Source: Halococcus sediminicola
GTDB taxonomy: Archaea; Halobacteriota; Halobacteria; Halobacteriales; Halococcaceae
Length of the DNA stretch: 64,000 bases
Assembly: GCF_000755245.1 (NCBI RefSeq)
Contig: NZ_BBMP01000009.1
Location: 1 to 64,000 of the forward strand
Direction: 5' to 3'
Shown: one piece after another, positions 9,417-17,126 of the stretch
Layout of the letters: every line of letters starts with the position of its first letter
How positions within the stretch are numbered: the stretch's first letter is position 1
The notes under the pieces: model-generated
Seen by the model: only the letters and a program-made list of their open reading frames with translations
What the model was told of the DNA's origin: nothing
Database searches by the model: none
Translations under genes and position numbers: made by a program

Positions 9417-9473
9417 AGACCATGTTTGGTCTGCATCCACGTAGTGAGTTCGGTGGATATGGTCACTTGCCAT

Positions 9474-9755
9474 CCTCCCTGCCCTGAAGGGCGAGGATTC
9501 CTCGCGCTGGGGGTTCCTACGCAGGAATTTCCACGGAGACAACTTTCGGGTTCGTGTGCTCCTCGTTGGGAAGGCAGACGCATGATGACACCGACCATCG
9601 GTGGCCGTCCTACTGAGGCACACAGGCTGCCGCGTCCGACGCCGGTACAGCCATCGTATCCGGTGACTGCTGTACCGGCCATCTTCGAGCAACGATTGTA
9701 GCTGCGCTATTAAAGAGATCCCTCAGCACCTAGGCGGTAGCCAACAACGAAGCAG
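9474..9755 (-). mobile_element. Decayed IS200/IS605-type element with tnpB fragment
   Basis: A right-end type hairpin (9474-9496: CCTCC, stem GCCC/GGGC, loop TGAA, then GATTCC) is followed, with most of the element missing, by a tnpB fragment at about 9627-9755. On the minus strand that fragment reads LLEDGRYSSHRIRWLYRRRT, a middle piece of a haloarchaeal TnpB. The same 130-base segment occurs at 43672-43797. Nothing else is recognised in 9500-9626. Confidence 0.75.
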
Positions 9756-9785
9756 GCATCTTGAGAATCCTCAAGGATGGGAGGA

Positions 9786-10303
9786 TGAAAATGAGCGAGA
9801 GGCCCGTGAAAGACGGTCCCCACGCAACTGCACGGTTGTACGCCGACGAAAAGCAAACCCTCGACATGTACACGAAACTCGCCAATTCTCCGGCACTCGT
9901 GTGCATATTCACCGCCGAACCCCTCTCGTTCGTGTCCACTCGCCGAGAGACGTCAGTTGCATGTCTGCCGAGCGCATGACAACGCGGCGGTCTCTCCCTC
10001 AATCAGCACGGCTTTGAGGGTCGTGTGTACGAGCGCGCTATGCGAATCAGAACTGACGGCAAGTTCGCGTACCGTGAGAAACTCGTCGACGACGCCGCCG
10101 AGCTACCCGATGAGAATATGCGCGTCGGCGCGGTCAAAAGCTCCGTGTGAGTTCACGAGGGAGATGCTCCCGCTCTCCAAGAGGCCGTCGAACACCCGGA
10201 CATGACCGAAGAACTCGCTGAGATACTGAGCACGCCCGCCGTCGGCGTCGAGTACGCGATCTCGACTGGCGTGAGCGTCCACGATCAATCAGAACTGTTG
10301 TAG
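9786..10303 (+). pseudogene. Frameshifted gene of unknown function
   Basis: Protein-like sequence runs rightward in changing frames. First comes MKMSERPVKDGPHATARLYA (from 9786), then a frame holding EKLVDDAAELPDENMRVGAV, then MTEELAEILSTPAVGVEYAI, ending at TAG 10301-10303. At least two frame changes are needed. The acidic composition fits a former haloarchaeal gene. I do not recognise the family. Its end overlaps the converging gene 10289-10566 by 15 bases. Confidence 0.55.
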
Positions 10304-10566
10304 AGAGTTTCCGAGCGCTCGCCGCTCTCGGCCGCGTTGACGACGTGGTGTGGCAGTCCGGCGAGCAGAACCAGTACCGGACAATGCGCTCGCCGTCGCT
10401 CTCAGGCGTGTACTGAAGCACCTGAATCGTCTCGTGCGCCGCGACGTCCTCGTCGGTCAGATAGGGGCGCACGTACTTGTCGCACCCGGCACTGACAGGG
10501 GAAATCGACCGGCTGCGCATCGATGCGCGGCGTGCCGTGGCTCTCAACCGCCTCATGGCCGCTCAT
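10289..10566 (-). pseudogene. Frameshifted small zinc-binding protein
   Basis: The ATG (10564-10566) overlaps the stop of the gene upstream as ATGA, so the pair was an operon. The start frame reads MSGHEAVESHGTPRIDAQPV. From about 10497 the sensible frame shifts to GCDKYVRPYLTDEDVAAHET and RYWFCSPDC, then returns near 10340 to the first frame, ending NAAESGERSETLYNSSD at TGA 10289-10291. Two mutually compensating indels leave a start, an end and paired cysteines intact. It is either a recent pseudogene or assembly error. The cysteines suggest a zinc ribbon. Confidence 0.6.
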
Positions 10567-10901
10567 GCTCCGTTCTCCTCATCACCGGATTGGCGGTCGA
10601 TGTTTACGGTTCGCTCTTCGGGTTCCGCGAGTTCGAAAGCGAGCAGGCGGTCGCCGATCCACATGTTCACCTCCGGCGGATCTTCCCAGTGTCGGGGCCC
10701 TATTTCGACAAGCGCTTCGTGAGGAATAACCAGCCGCAGCGTCTCGCCATAACGACCTTCTTCTCGAATGTTCCGCGCGTAGCGCTCGCTGCGTCCGCCG
10801 ACGGTCTCCTCGCTGCCGATAGCCGCGAGCATCCCGGTCTCCTTGACCGAACTCGGGTCGAAGCGGAACGAGCCACTATGGTTCCTCAATGGGGCAGCCA
10901 T
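10563..10901 (-). CDS. Conserved-looking haloarchaeal hypothetical protein
   Basis: A 112-residue acidic soluble protein starting MAAPLRNHSGSFRFDP, with stretches typical of structured proteins (LRLVIPHEALVEIGPRHW, MWIGDRLLAFELAEPEE). I do not recognise the family. It overlaps the frameshifted zinc protein downstream by four bases (ATGA), implying co-translation. Its ATG follows directly after a copy of a dispersed module, GGCGCAGGCAGAATAAGA, that also precedes ATG codons at two other places in the window. Confidence 0.6.
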   Translation of the reverse strand: MAAPLRNHSGSFRFDPSSVKETGMLAAIGSEETVGGRSERYARNIREEGRYGETLRLVIPHEALVEIGPRHWEDPPEVNMWIGDRLLAFELAEPEERTVNIDRQSGDEENGA

Positions 10902-10925
10902 TCTTATTCTGCCTGCGCCATAGCG
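10902..10925 (-). repeat. Dispersed pre-ATG module, copy 1 (partial)
   Basis: On the minus strand GGCGCAGGCAGAATAAGA directly precedes the ATG of the 112-residue gene. It matches the distal half of the two fuller copies at 48586-48620 and 49583-49620 but lacks their GGCCCC/GGGGCC hairpin. Confidence 0.55.
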
Positions 10926-11024
10926 GGGTCTGGCAGCGAGCGTCAAACCGCCGTTACGCAACGGCTGTATGCGATTGTGATGCAGTCAGCGGTCCGTTGG
11001 GAACAAACTATTGAGTATTGCCAG

Positions 11025-11216
11025 CTACGGTGCGTGAGGGTCGTTTGAGTCGGCTAGTGGCGGTTCACCGCCCCCGATATCGAACTCCGTTTCACAGCTG
11101 AGACAGCGATATTCCGAGTCCCCATTCGCGCCTGCGGCGGGAAGAGTCTCAACGTTCTCGGACTCACAGGTGGGACAGGCGACTGTCGCGGTCACGTCGT
11201 CGGGTGTGTCGCGCAT
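11025..11216 (-). CDS. Small zinc-ribbon protein (four cysteines)
   Basis: A 63-residue protein with CPTC near the N-terminus and CLSCETEFD about 25 residues later, a classical CxxC...CxxC zinc ribbon. It lies 7 bases after the stop of the related gene at 11224-11385, on the same strand, and is one of four related small proteins within 1 kb. The role is unknown; such haloarchaeal micro-proteins are often regulatory. Confidence 0.8.
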   Translation of the reverse strand: MRDTPDDVTATVACPTCESENVETLPAAGANGDSEYRCLSCETEFDIGGGEPPLADSNDPHAP

Positions 11217-11223
11217 GGTGTTT

Positions 11224-11385
11224 TCACCCTAGTTTGACGGCCTTCGGTCCGGCAGTTGGGTTGAACTCATTGCTATAGTCTCGGCAGTGATACTGAAGCC
11301 CGCGTGCGGCAATCTCGATGGTGTTCGGTGAGTCACAAGTCGGGCACGCGACTGTGCTCTTGTTCGCATTGGCTGTATCGTTCAT
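11224..11385 (-). CDS. Small zinc-ribbon protein with Tyr in place of the fourth Cys
   Basis: A 53-residue protein starting MNDTANANKSTVACPTC. The second metal knuckle reads HCRDYSNEF where its neighbour has RCLSCETEF, so the fourth zinc ligand is Tyr. The start at 11385 is chosen because the upstream extension is not acidic. It forms an operon with the four-cysteine gene next to it (8-base spacing). It may bind zinc with three cysteines plus another ligand, or may have lost binding. Confidence 0.72.
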   Translation of the reverse strand: MNDTANANKSTVACPTCDSPNTIEIAARGLQYHCRDYSNEFNPTAGPKAVKLG

Positions 11386-11477
11386 GGTCCTCACCTCACC
11401 GAGTATTTGGGTGCAAATGATTGTAAATCTCGTGGCCGTGCCGACAACCCTCCGGAATGAACTACTCCCAGCTCTTG

Positions 11478-11651
11478 TTACAAAGTCCCCGAAGATGACC
11501 ACTCAGCCTTGTCGAGGGTATACCCACCGCACTCAGGGCACACCTGCTGCTGGAATCTGAAGCGTGTCCCACAGCTCTTGCACTCATATGGATAGGAACC
11601 ACTACTTTCAGTCCTTGTGAATGCCGTTCTGACGCGTCCCAGAGTACTCAT
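11478..11651 (-). CDS. Small zinc-ribbon protein
   Basis: A 57-residue protein beginning MSTLGRVRTAFTRTESSGSY, with the knuckles YECKSCGTRFRF and QQVCPECGGYTLD. All four cysteines are present. It resembles the haloarchaeal family of short double-knuckle proteins and is distinct from the two genes downstream. The start ATG (11649-11651) is the first Met before the metal site. Confidence 0.75.
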   Translation of the reverse strand: MSTLGRVRTAFTRTESSGSYPYECKSCGTRFRFQQQVCPECGGYTLDKAEWSSSGTL

Positions 11652-11856
11652 TGTGAACCACTCTTGGGAAGTATTAACACACCACAAGATGAAAGTCTTT
11701 CGGTATTCTATAGTTATCAATTACTCAAGAAGTCCATTGGGAACGAGAGCATAGTTCTCTCGATATATCCCTCTCCGACGGAATTATAGCCACGCTGATC
11801 CCTCTGGAATACGAGATTCACTCGAAGCGGCGGCGTCCCGCCGAGGAGCGATACCT

Positions 11857-12015
11857 ATGGGCAACAACCATGGCGAAGCGGTCGATACAGTGTCGTGTCC
11901 AGCATGTGGTTCCACCCGAACCGAGCAGATCGAATCCTCGTCCAACCCTCTGTACGGCTGCCTCGATTACGACACTGAGTTTGGAGACGATGGCGGTCGG
12001 AAGATCGTCATGTGA
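11857..12015 (+). CDS. Small zinc-ribbon protein with Tyr in place of the fourth Cys
   Basis: A 52-residue gene starting MGNNHGEAVDTVSCPACGST and ending GGRKIVM. The first knuckle is CPAC. The second reads GCLDYDTEFGD, again with Tyr at the fourth ligand position and the same EF ending as the two genes at 11025 and 11224. It is on the opposite strand from those relatives. It is supported by family similarity and haloarchaeal composition, not by length. Confidence 0.65.
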   Translation: MGNNHGEAVDTVSCPACGSTRTEQIESSSNPLYGCLDYDTEFGDDGGRKIVM

Positions 12016-12256
12016 GCCAGAAATCTACCTTGCCCACGACTGCGAGCATTTCGAAGAACTCTTAGAACCGCCTGAAAGGCCGTCGAACCACAAATTGGTG
12101 TGATTCTCGTTGGTAAGTTCGTTCGACACTCAGCCGGAGTGGATGAGCGAACCTACAGTCTTCCTCCCCGTGGCAGTTGACACCTCTTTTCTGCTTATAT
12201 CGAAATGGTGATTGGTGGCGAATAGACCTATGTGCACGCGTCTCGTTCGGTAACCA

Positions 12257-13084
12257 ATGACTACACGTTTCGTTCCGACCCATGTCCGGTCTGCAATAGG
12301 CATCGTCGCGACTGATCGAGAGCGCACAGTGAGCGAACGTAGAGCGTTTACGAGCTTCATCGACCGACTCTCGGACTTCTCAGTGGAGAGCATCGATTCG
12401 AATACGAGCTTAGATTGCTCCACACCCGTCCAGATAGTACTCGAGCAGACCCAGTCATCACACTCGGAATCAGATCAACTCGCACGTGTGCGCGAGCTGT
12501 ATCGAGAGACTGTCATGGGAGTCGAGCATTATTCTGACGAGTACGGTGATTCGTTCGATGAGAGCATTGTCGAAGAATTTGGATCCGAAACCGCTGCTGC
12601 AATACTCAACAGTGACCAACTCACGCCACAACTCCGCGACCGACTCATCGAAGCCGGTAACCGAGCACGCGAGAGTCGTCACGCATTACTCCAGGGTCTC
12701 GAGAACGAGCATAACGCCCTCCAGAGTGCCGATGAAGCTCTCACCGAGTTAGGTGCTGATCTCGATGACGTACTTTCGGCACACTCGTTCCAGACGTGGC
12801 CGGACGAAGAGCTTGCGACTGTCCGAAAGGACCTCCATGCACGAGAACGCGAATGCGACCGGTTGGCTGTCGACCGTCAGAGTACTCTTCACGAACAGCG
12901 CGTTCCCAGTACTCATCACATCGGCCTCGAATTCACGGAATATCTATATCGATCGCTGCCAGTAACTTTTCCCGTATTAGCCGATATCGCCAGCCTAACC
13001 GAAACGCTTCGTACTGCCCGTCAGAACGTTGATCACGCGCTTGCTTCAGAAACGAACGGTTGTACACACTCTCCATTCATCTGA
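12257..13084 (+). CDS. DUF7260-type haloarchaeal protein
   Basis: A 275-residue acidic, mostly helical, probably cytoplasmic protein. The middle contains RVRELYRETVMGVEHYSDEY and TPQLRDRLIEAGNRARES, hallmarks of the haloarchaeal DUF7260 family as I recall it. A long coiled-coil-like segment follows (residues about 130-200). There are no membrane spans or catalytic motifs. It is a single gene with no operon partner. Function unknown. Confidence 0.7.
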   Translation: MTTRFVPTHVRSAIGIVATDRERTVSERRAFTSFIDRLSDFSVESIDSNTSLDCSTPVQIVLEQTQSSHSESDQLARVRELYRETVMGVEHYSDEYGDSFDESIVEEFGSETAAAILNSDQLTPQLRDRLIEAGNRARESRHALLQGLENEHNALQSADEALTELGADLDDVLSAHSFQTWPDEELATVRKDLHARERECDRLAVDRQSTLHEQRVPSTHHIGLEFTEYLYRSLPVTFPVLADIASLTETLRTARQNVDHALASETNGCTHSPFI

Positions 13085-13201
13085 ATTCCTCGCGGATTGG
13101 TTTTGAAACAGCGAATTCACAAAACTGTCGAGAGATGTTTCCAAATTATTATATATGCGACGATTCTGGCATTCGATAGTACAACTGTCGCCGAGCCGTA
13201 T

Positions 13202-13861
13202 TTAGGCGACAGGACGGGTTGCGGGTTGTTCTTCGCGTGGAACAGCTAGTCTCTCGGCATCAGCGACTGCATGGCCGAAGAGATGGGAGATCACGAGGTT
13301 CATGTAGAACCCAACGAACAGACCAGCGATGGCTCCGAGGATCGGCACGAGACCGATCACACCCATGACGAGACCTGCGGCAAAGCTCACGAGGATGGCA
13401 CGAAGCCAACCACTGACGTAGCGCCGGCTGGTGAGAACCGGTCGGAGGTTGTCCAGCTTGAAAGCGGCACCGACACGTTCCTCGCGTGCGAACACGGTAG
13501 TCGCAGCAGGGAGGCTGTAGGCCGCTGCCAGATACGCAATGGCACTCACGATGATGCCGACCATCTGCAGAGTGCCCGAGAACACAGCAAGGCTGAGCCC
13601 GAACAGGACGATCGGGGCGAAGAGATATCCAATCGCGATGGCGAATCCTTTGAGGCCATCGACTGCGAGTTTTCCCCAGTCGTCGAACTGGGGAAGTTCG
13701 TCATCGCCCAGCGTCGTGTGTCGAAGCACGCGGATCCCGTAGCCTCCAAGAATGAAGGCAGGAACAATGAGAACGCTGAGCAGACTCAGCACGCCGCCGA
13801 TCAGGACGGTTTTTAGTACGTGGTCGCTCTCTCGCGGATAGTTGATTGCTGCTGATAGCAT
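13202..13861 (-). CDS. DUF4013 membrane protein
   Basis: A 219-residue membrane protein with several glycine-rich hydrophobic helices (from VLKTVLIGGVLSLLSVLIVP to IAGLFVGFYMNLVISHLFGH). The DUF4013 signature region ILGGYGIRVLRHTTLGDDEL-PQFDDWGKLAVDGLKG lies after the first helix. The Met at 13861 is chosen because the upstream extension is basic and unlike the family. DUF4013 proteins are widespread in archaea with no known role. Confidence 0.85.
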   Translation of the reverse strand: MLSAAINYPRESDHVLKTVLIGGVLSLLSVLIVPAFILGGYGIRVLRHTTLGDDELPQFDDWGKLAVDGLKGFAIAIGYLFAPIVLFGLSLAVFSGTLQMVGIIVSAIAYLAAAYSLPAATTVFAREERVGAAFKLDNLRPVLTSRRYVSGWLRAILVSFAAGLVMGVIGLVPILGAIAGLFVGFYMNLVISHLFGHAVADAERLAVPREEQPATRPVA

Positions 13862-13947
13862 TTGGTTTCTCCTGTGACTACGATTGACCGATTGGAATCC
13901 AGTTTCTCTCCCCGGAGGACCGAATCTGACACCGCTGGGCAATTATA

Positions 13948-13998
13948 GCAATACTATATGGGTTTTGTAAGTATATAACCATTGTTGTAATCAACAAT
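13948..13998 (-). promoter_or_regulatory. Promoter region with palindrome
   Basis: A palindrome ATTGTTG-TAAT-CAACAAT lies at 13981-13998, directly upstream (in the minus direction) of two TATA-like stretches: 13971-13980, minus strand GGTTATATAC, and 13952-13958. This is the place for an operator controlling the DUF4013 gene. The surrounding stretch 13862-14248 holds no gene I can support. Confidence 0.45.
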
Positions 13999-14248
13999 AA
14001 ACAATCAGATTTTGGCAATAGCAACTCTCTATTCGGTGGTTGCACAGCAGCTAACAGCGAAACAGTATGTCGACGGCTGACAGCAATGGTTATGTTCTCA
14101 TACGTTCTATAAGATGTGGAATACAGGAGCTACTCGCTCTCGTCGTTAGCATTCGACGCTCCGCTGTATTCCTCTCCCGTTCAGTCGTGTATTTGTTCTA
14201 TGGCGCTGTTGGTATGCACCTGCAAAACTCCACTTACCAGACCGTCAA

Positions 14249-14300
14249 CTACCCACGACTGAAGTCGTGGGCTTATCGGTGGACTCCCGCTCTGGCCGAC
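14249..14300 (-). ncRNA. Putative omega RNA 3' end of TnpB element 2
   Basis: The right-end hairpin follows the tnpB stop at once, so the omega RNA would overlap the tnpB 3' end and finish here, with its guide read from bases left of 14249. Inferred from the general TnpB arrangement. Confidence 0.3.
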
Positions 14301-15505
14301 ACAGCGTCGGCAGGTGAATATTCACCGTTCGCGTTCACTGTCCCCGATTTTAGGGCCAGCTGACGATTGGCCCGTCCAGACCGAGACTTTTGCCCGGCCC
14401 GGACGTGTTTCCATGCAACGTTCTTCGCCGCGTTGTAATCGGCGTGAACCTCGTACCCACAGTTCCCACAGCAAAACTCATCGTCACCGTTCGGGCGATT
14501 CCCCTCAGCGGTGTGTCCGCACGCGGAACACCGCTGACTCGTGTACGCCGGGTTCACCTCTACCATGTCGATACCGAACGGTTCAGCCTTGTACTCAACG
14601 TACTCGAACAACTGGTTGAATGCCCCCTGCTGAAACTTCGAGGCGTTCGAGATGCGCTCTCGAATACCCGTCAGATTCTCGAAGGCGATTATTGAACACT
14701 CATGTTCAATAGCCTCTTGAACCAACTCTTTCGAGACGGTGTGCAAGAGGTCTTCCGACCATTGAGAGAATCGTTGACCGATGCCCTTGATGGTCCAGTG
14801 TGCCGATTCGGTTCCGGTCTGTTGCAGGTTTCCACGTAGCCGCTCGTAGGCATCGCGGCGGTGATTCAAAAGACCGCCCGACCAAAATCTGGCGGTCGAA
14901 GTGACCGCCAGATTCTCGATACCGAGATCCACGCCGAGGACCGAAGGGTGCTCGGCGGGTTCGGCATCGTCCATCTCCGTCTTTGCGCGGAGGTGGAGGT
15001 AAAACGAGCCGTTGCGGTAGTGAAGCGTTGCGCCATTGACCGAATACTTGTCGGATTCAACGTATTTGTCGAACGGTGTGCCGTCCGTCTCGGGTGGCAG
15101 GACGTACTCCGCTTCGACTCTACCGTCCGGGGTTGCAAGCGACGCCCAGTCGTCGTGAAGCGTCGCACTGCGGTTGTCGTAGTCGGCAAAATCGCTGGTG
15201 AACGTGGGCAAGGACGCTTTGTCGCCATCCTTCCAGCGTTCGACAACAGCTTTCAGGGCGTCAGCCGCCCGCGAGCGGGCGGCTTGGACGAGGTTTGCGT
15301 GCAAGTCGTCTGTTCGTTCTCGCACTTCGTCATAGGTGCGTTCGTGAAGGCATGACTTGCTCGTCTCGATGTAACCGTTCTCCTTACGGGAACGGCTGAC
15401 GACACAGTTGGCAGCGAAGCGAAACTCCTCGAACGTCGCATGGAGGGATTCGGCGTCACTGTCGCTCACGTTGAGATTCACCGGGATAGTGCGCTGAATC
15501 TCCAC
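14273..15505 (-). CDS. tnpB: TnpB RNA-guided nuclease
   Basis: A 410-residue protein that looks intact: RuvC Asp193 (GVDLGIEN), Glu276 (AFENLTGIRER) and Asp356 (HADYNAAKN), with zinc-ribbon cysteines 326, 329, 346 and 349. Initiation appears to be at GTG (15505). It belongs to a different subgroup from the 353-residue TnpB at 7221, judging by N-terminus and length. It is expected to cut DNA matching its omega RNA guide and to promote retention of the element. Confidence 0.93.
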   Translation of the reverse strand: MEIQRTIPVNLNVSDSDAESLHATFEEFRFAANCVVSRSRKENGYIETSKSCLHERTYDEVRERTDDLHANLVQAARSRAADALKAVVERWKDGDKASLPTFTSDFADYDNRSATLHDDWASLATPDGRVEAEYVLPPETDGTPFDKYVESDKYSVNGATLHYRNGSFYLHLRAKTEMDDAEPAEHPSVLGVDLGIENLAVTSTARFWSGGLLNHRRDAYERLRGNLQQTGTESAHWTIKGIGQRFSQWSEDLLHTVSKELVQEAIEHECSIIAFENLTGIRERISNASKFQQGAFNQLFEYVEYKAEPFGIDMVEVNPAYTSQRCSACGHTAEGNRPNGDDEFCCGNCGYEVHADYNAAKNVAWKHVRAGQKSRSGRANRQLALKSGTVNANGEYSPADAVSARAGVHR

Positions 15506-15563
15506 ACATCATATTATATCGTGAGTAACGTAATGGCTTTGGTGGGGGAGTCATCTGGTAGAC

Positions 15564-16310
15564 ATGCCGAATCAACTGAATGTGGCGGTGTACGCGCTCC
15601 TCCCACGAGTAAACTCGTGGGTTTCCGCGCTGGGAGAGCTATGGTACGAGATCGTCGTCCCGCTGGCGAAACTCGGTACCGGGAGCTATCTCCCGCCGGT
15701 AGCGGCTGTGTTCCTCGGCACGGGACTGTCGGTCGCCGCGACCGGTCGCCACGGCGCGATCCGTGGGCTCCGCATCGGCGGAATCGCCACCCTCGGCATC
15801 GTCTTGCTGTACGTGCTCGTCGGCGGGATCGTGCTCGTCGTCGGCCAGTGGGTACGCCCGTATCTCACGTCGCTCCAGCTGCTCGTCGGCCCGTTGTTTG
15901 TCGCCCTCGGCATCGCCTACTATCGGGGTATCTCGCCGTTGCAGGCCATCGAACTCCCCGAGCGCGGCAAGATATCCGACTCGGAGTTCTTCACCTTCGG
16001 CCTGCTCTACGGTGTCGGAAGTCTCGTCTGCAACCTCCCGGTGTTCCTCGGCGTCGTGCTCTCGTCGTTTTTTACGGGGAGTTTCCTCTCGGGACTGGCG
16101 GTCTTCGCCGCCTTCGCTGCCGGGGTGGGCACGCTGATGATCGGTCTGAGTGTTGTCGCGAGCCTCACTGAGGGATCGCTCTCGCTCGGGCGCTACGCCG
16201 CCCCGGTCCGATCGGTTTGCAGTGCTGCGTTCGTGCTCATCGGACTGTACGTGACGTGGTACACGCTCCGCTCTCTCGGCCATCTATCTGCCGGTGAAAT
16301 CATTGGATAG
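15564..16310 (+). CDS. CcdA/DsbD-like membrane protein with transposon-derived N-terminus
   Basis: A 248-residue protein with about six membrane helices, resembling the transmembrane electron carrier CcdA/DsbD (for example GLLYGVGSLVCNLPVFLGVV for one redox-helix region). The first cysteine-containing motif expected near the N-terminus (SPCxLP-like) is missing: the region reads GTGSYLPPVAAVF. Codons 1 to about 25 lie inside TnpB element 2, including its left-end hairpin at 15599-15621, so the native start was probably replaced. It may be a truncated relic or a working chimera. It stands at the head of the cytochrome c maturation cluster. Confidence 0.65.
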   Translation: MPNQLNVAVYALLPRVNSWVSALGELWYEIVVPLAKLGTGSYLPPVAAVFLGTGLSVAATGRHGAIRGLRIGGIATLGIVLLYVLVGGIVLVVGQWVRPYLTSLQLLVGPLFVALGIAYYRGISPLQAIELPERGKISDSEFFTFGLLYGVGSLVCNLPVFLGVVLSSFFTGSFLSGLAVFAAFAAGVGTLMIGLSVVASLTEGSLSLGRYAAPVRSVCSAAFVLIGLYVTWYTLRSLGHLSAGEIIG

Positions 16311-16333
16311 TTCAGCACGAACCGACGAGATCA

Positions 16334-16588
16334 TCACCGCTCACAGGAGCGGTCCATCCGGTACCGGACTACAAGACCTATCGCTCCAACTGTTAGTGCT
16401 GACACCAGTATCTGAACAAGACCGCCGCCGACGGCCGCTATCGCCCCGCTAGCAGCCGTCACCCCACTGGCGACGCTTACGGTGGGAGCCACGATACAGC
16501 AGAGACTGCCGACACCCGCCAGTCCGAGGAGCGACCACCGTGGCCCAGAATCGTCACTTGATATATCGTCCACGTCCGAATGATCCAT
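16334..16588 (-). CDS. Small two-helix membrane protein with CC motif
   Basis: An 84-residue protein: acidic N-terminus, then two hydrophobic helices. The first carries GSLCCIVAPT, a vicinal cysteine pair inside the membrane; the second carries GGGLVQILVSALTVGAIGLVV. A close paralogue lies at 25841-26113, also on the minus strand, so the two bracket the cytochrome maturation genes. The CC pair in the first helix recalls MerT-type metal transporters, but no similarity beyond that is claimed. Role unknown; redox or metal handling is possible. Confidence 0.75.
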   Translation of the reverse strand: MDHSDVDDISSDDSGPRWSLLGLAGVGSLCCIVAPTVSVASGVTAASGAIAAVGGGLVQILVSALTVGAIGLVVRYRMDRSCER

Positions 16589-16727
16589 TTCCTACCAGTT
16601 TGCGCGGTTGCAGAATGTATCTTTGGTTGTGCTGATTGAGGAAATATTGGTCTTGACGTCCACTAATCACTGACCTCGGCACAGTAAGCGGTTGCAGCGA
16701 CCGTTTCAAGACCTGACCGACACAGTA

Positions 16728-17126
16728 ATGGGTATCGTCTACCAATCGCTCTCAGTGCGTCGGAAGGCAAAACTCCTCGTGACGGTCGTGGGTATTCTCG
16801 TTCTGCTGGGGGTTCTCGGAGCGACTACCATCTCTGCATCGACAGAATTCGTCACGCCGACGAACGTTTCGGCCGAGCACAGCGGCGAGTGGGTCAACCT
16901 CGAAGGCAGAGTGGCTGACCTCGAAACGACTGGGCAACGAACCACGTTCAACGTAACCGAAGACAACCAATCTGTGCCTGTCACCCACGAGGGGACGCTT
17001 CCCGACACGATGCAGGAGGGCCGCATCGTCGTGGCGAAGGGACTGTACGAGGATGGACGACTTGAGGCGAGCCAACTGTCAGTACGTGCCCATGAAGGCT
17101 CCGAACGGCCAGCAAGTACCGAATGA
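16728..17126 (+). CDS. ccmE: CcmE-like heme chaperone
   Basis: A 132-residue protein with one N-terminal membrane anchor (LLVTVVGILVLLGVLGATTI) and a periplasm-facing OB-fold (GEWVNLEGRVADLET to GRIVVAKGLYEDGRLEASQL). CcmE accepts heme and hands it to apocytochrome c. The heme-binding site is HxxxY in bacteria and usually CxxxY in archaea; here the matching position reads VRAHEGSE, giving a His but no Tyr four residues on. ATG 16728 is chosen over an upstream TTG. The end overlaps ccmA by ATGA. Confidence 0.85.
   Translation: MGIVYQSLSVRRKAKLLVTVVGILVLLGVLGATTISASTEFVTPTNVSAEHSGEWVNLEGRVADLETTGQRTTFNVTEDNQSVPVTHEGTLPDTMQEGRIVVAKGLYEDGRLEASQLSVRAHEGSERPASTE

Larger units (their letters stand above)
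14249..15640 (-). mobile_element. IS200/IS605-type TnpB-only element 2
   Basis: The right-end hairpin at 14249-14271 (CTACCCACGACTGAAGTCGTGGG) and the left-end hairpin at 15599-15621 (CCTCCCACGAGTAAACTCGTGGG, then TTTCCGCGC) bracket a single tnpB read leftward. No tnpA is present. The left end lies inside the next gene on the plus strand, whose first codons therefore come from the transposon. Outer limits are estimated to about 15 bases. Confidence 0.75.
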
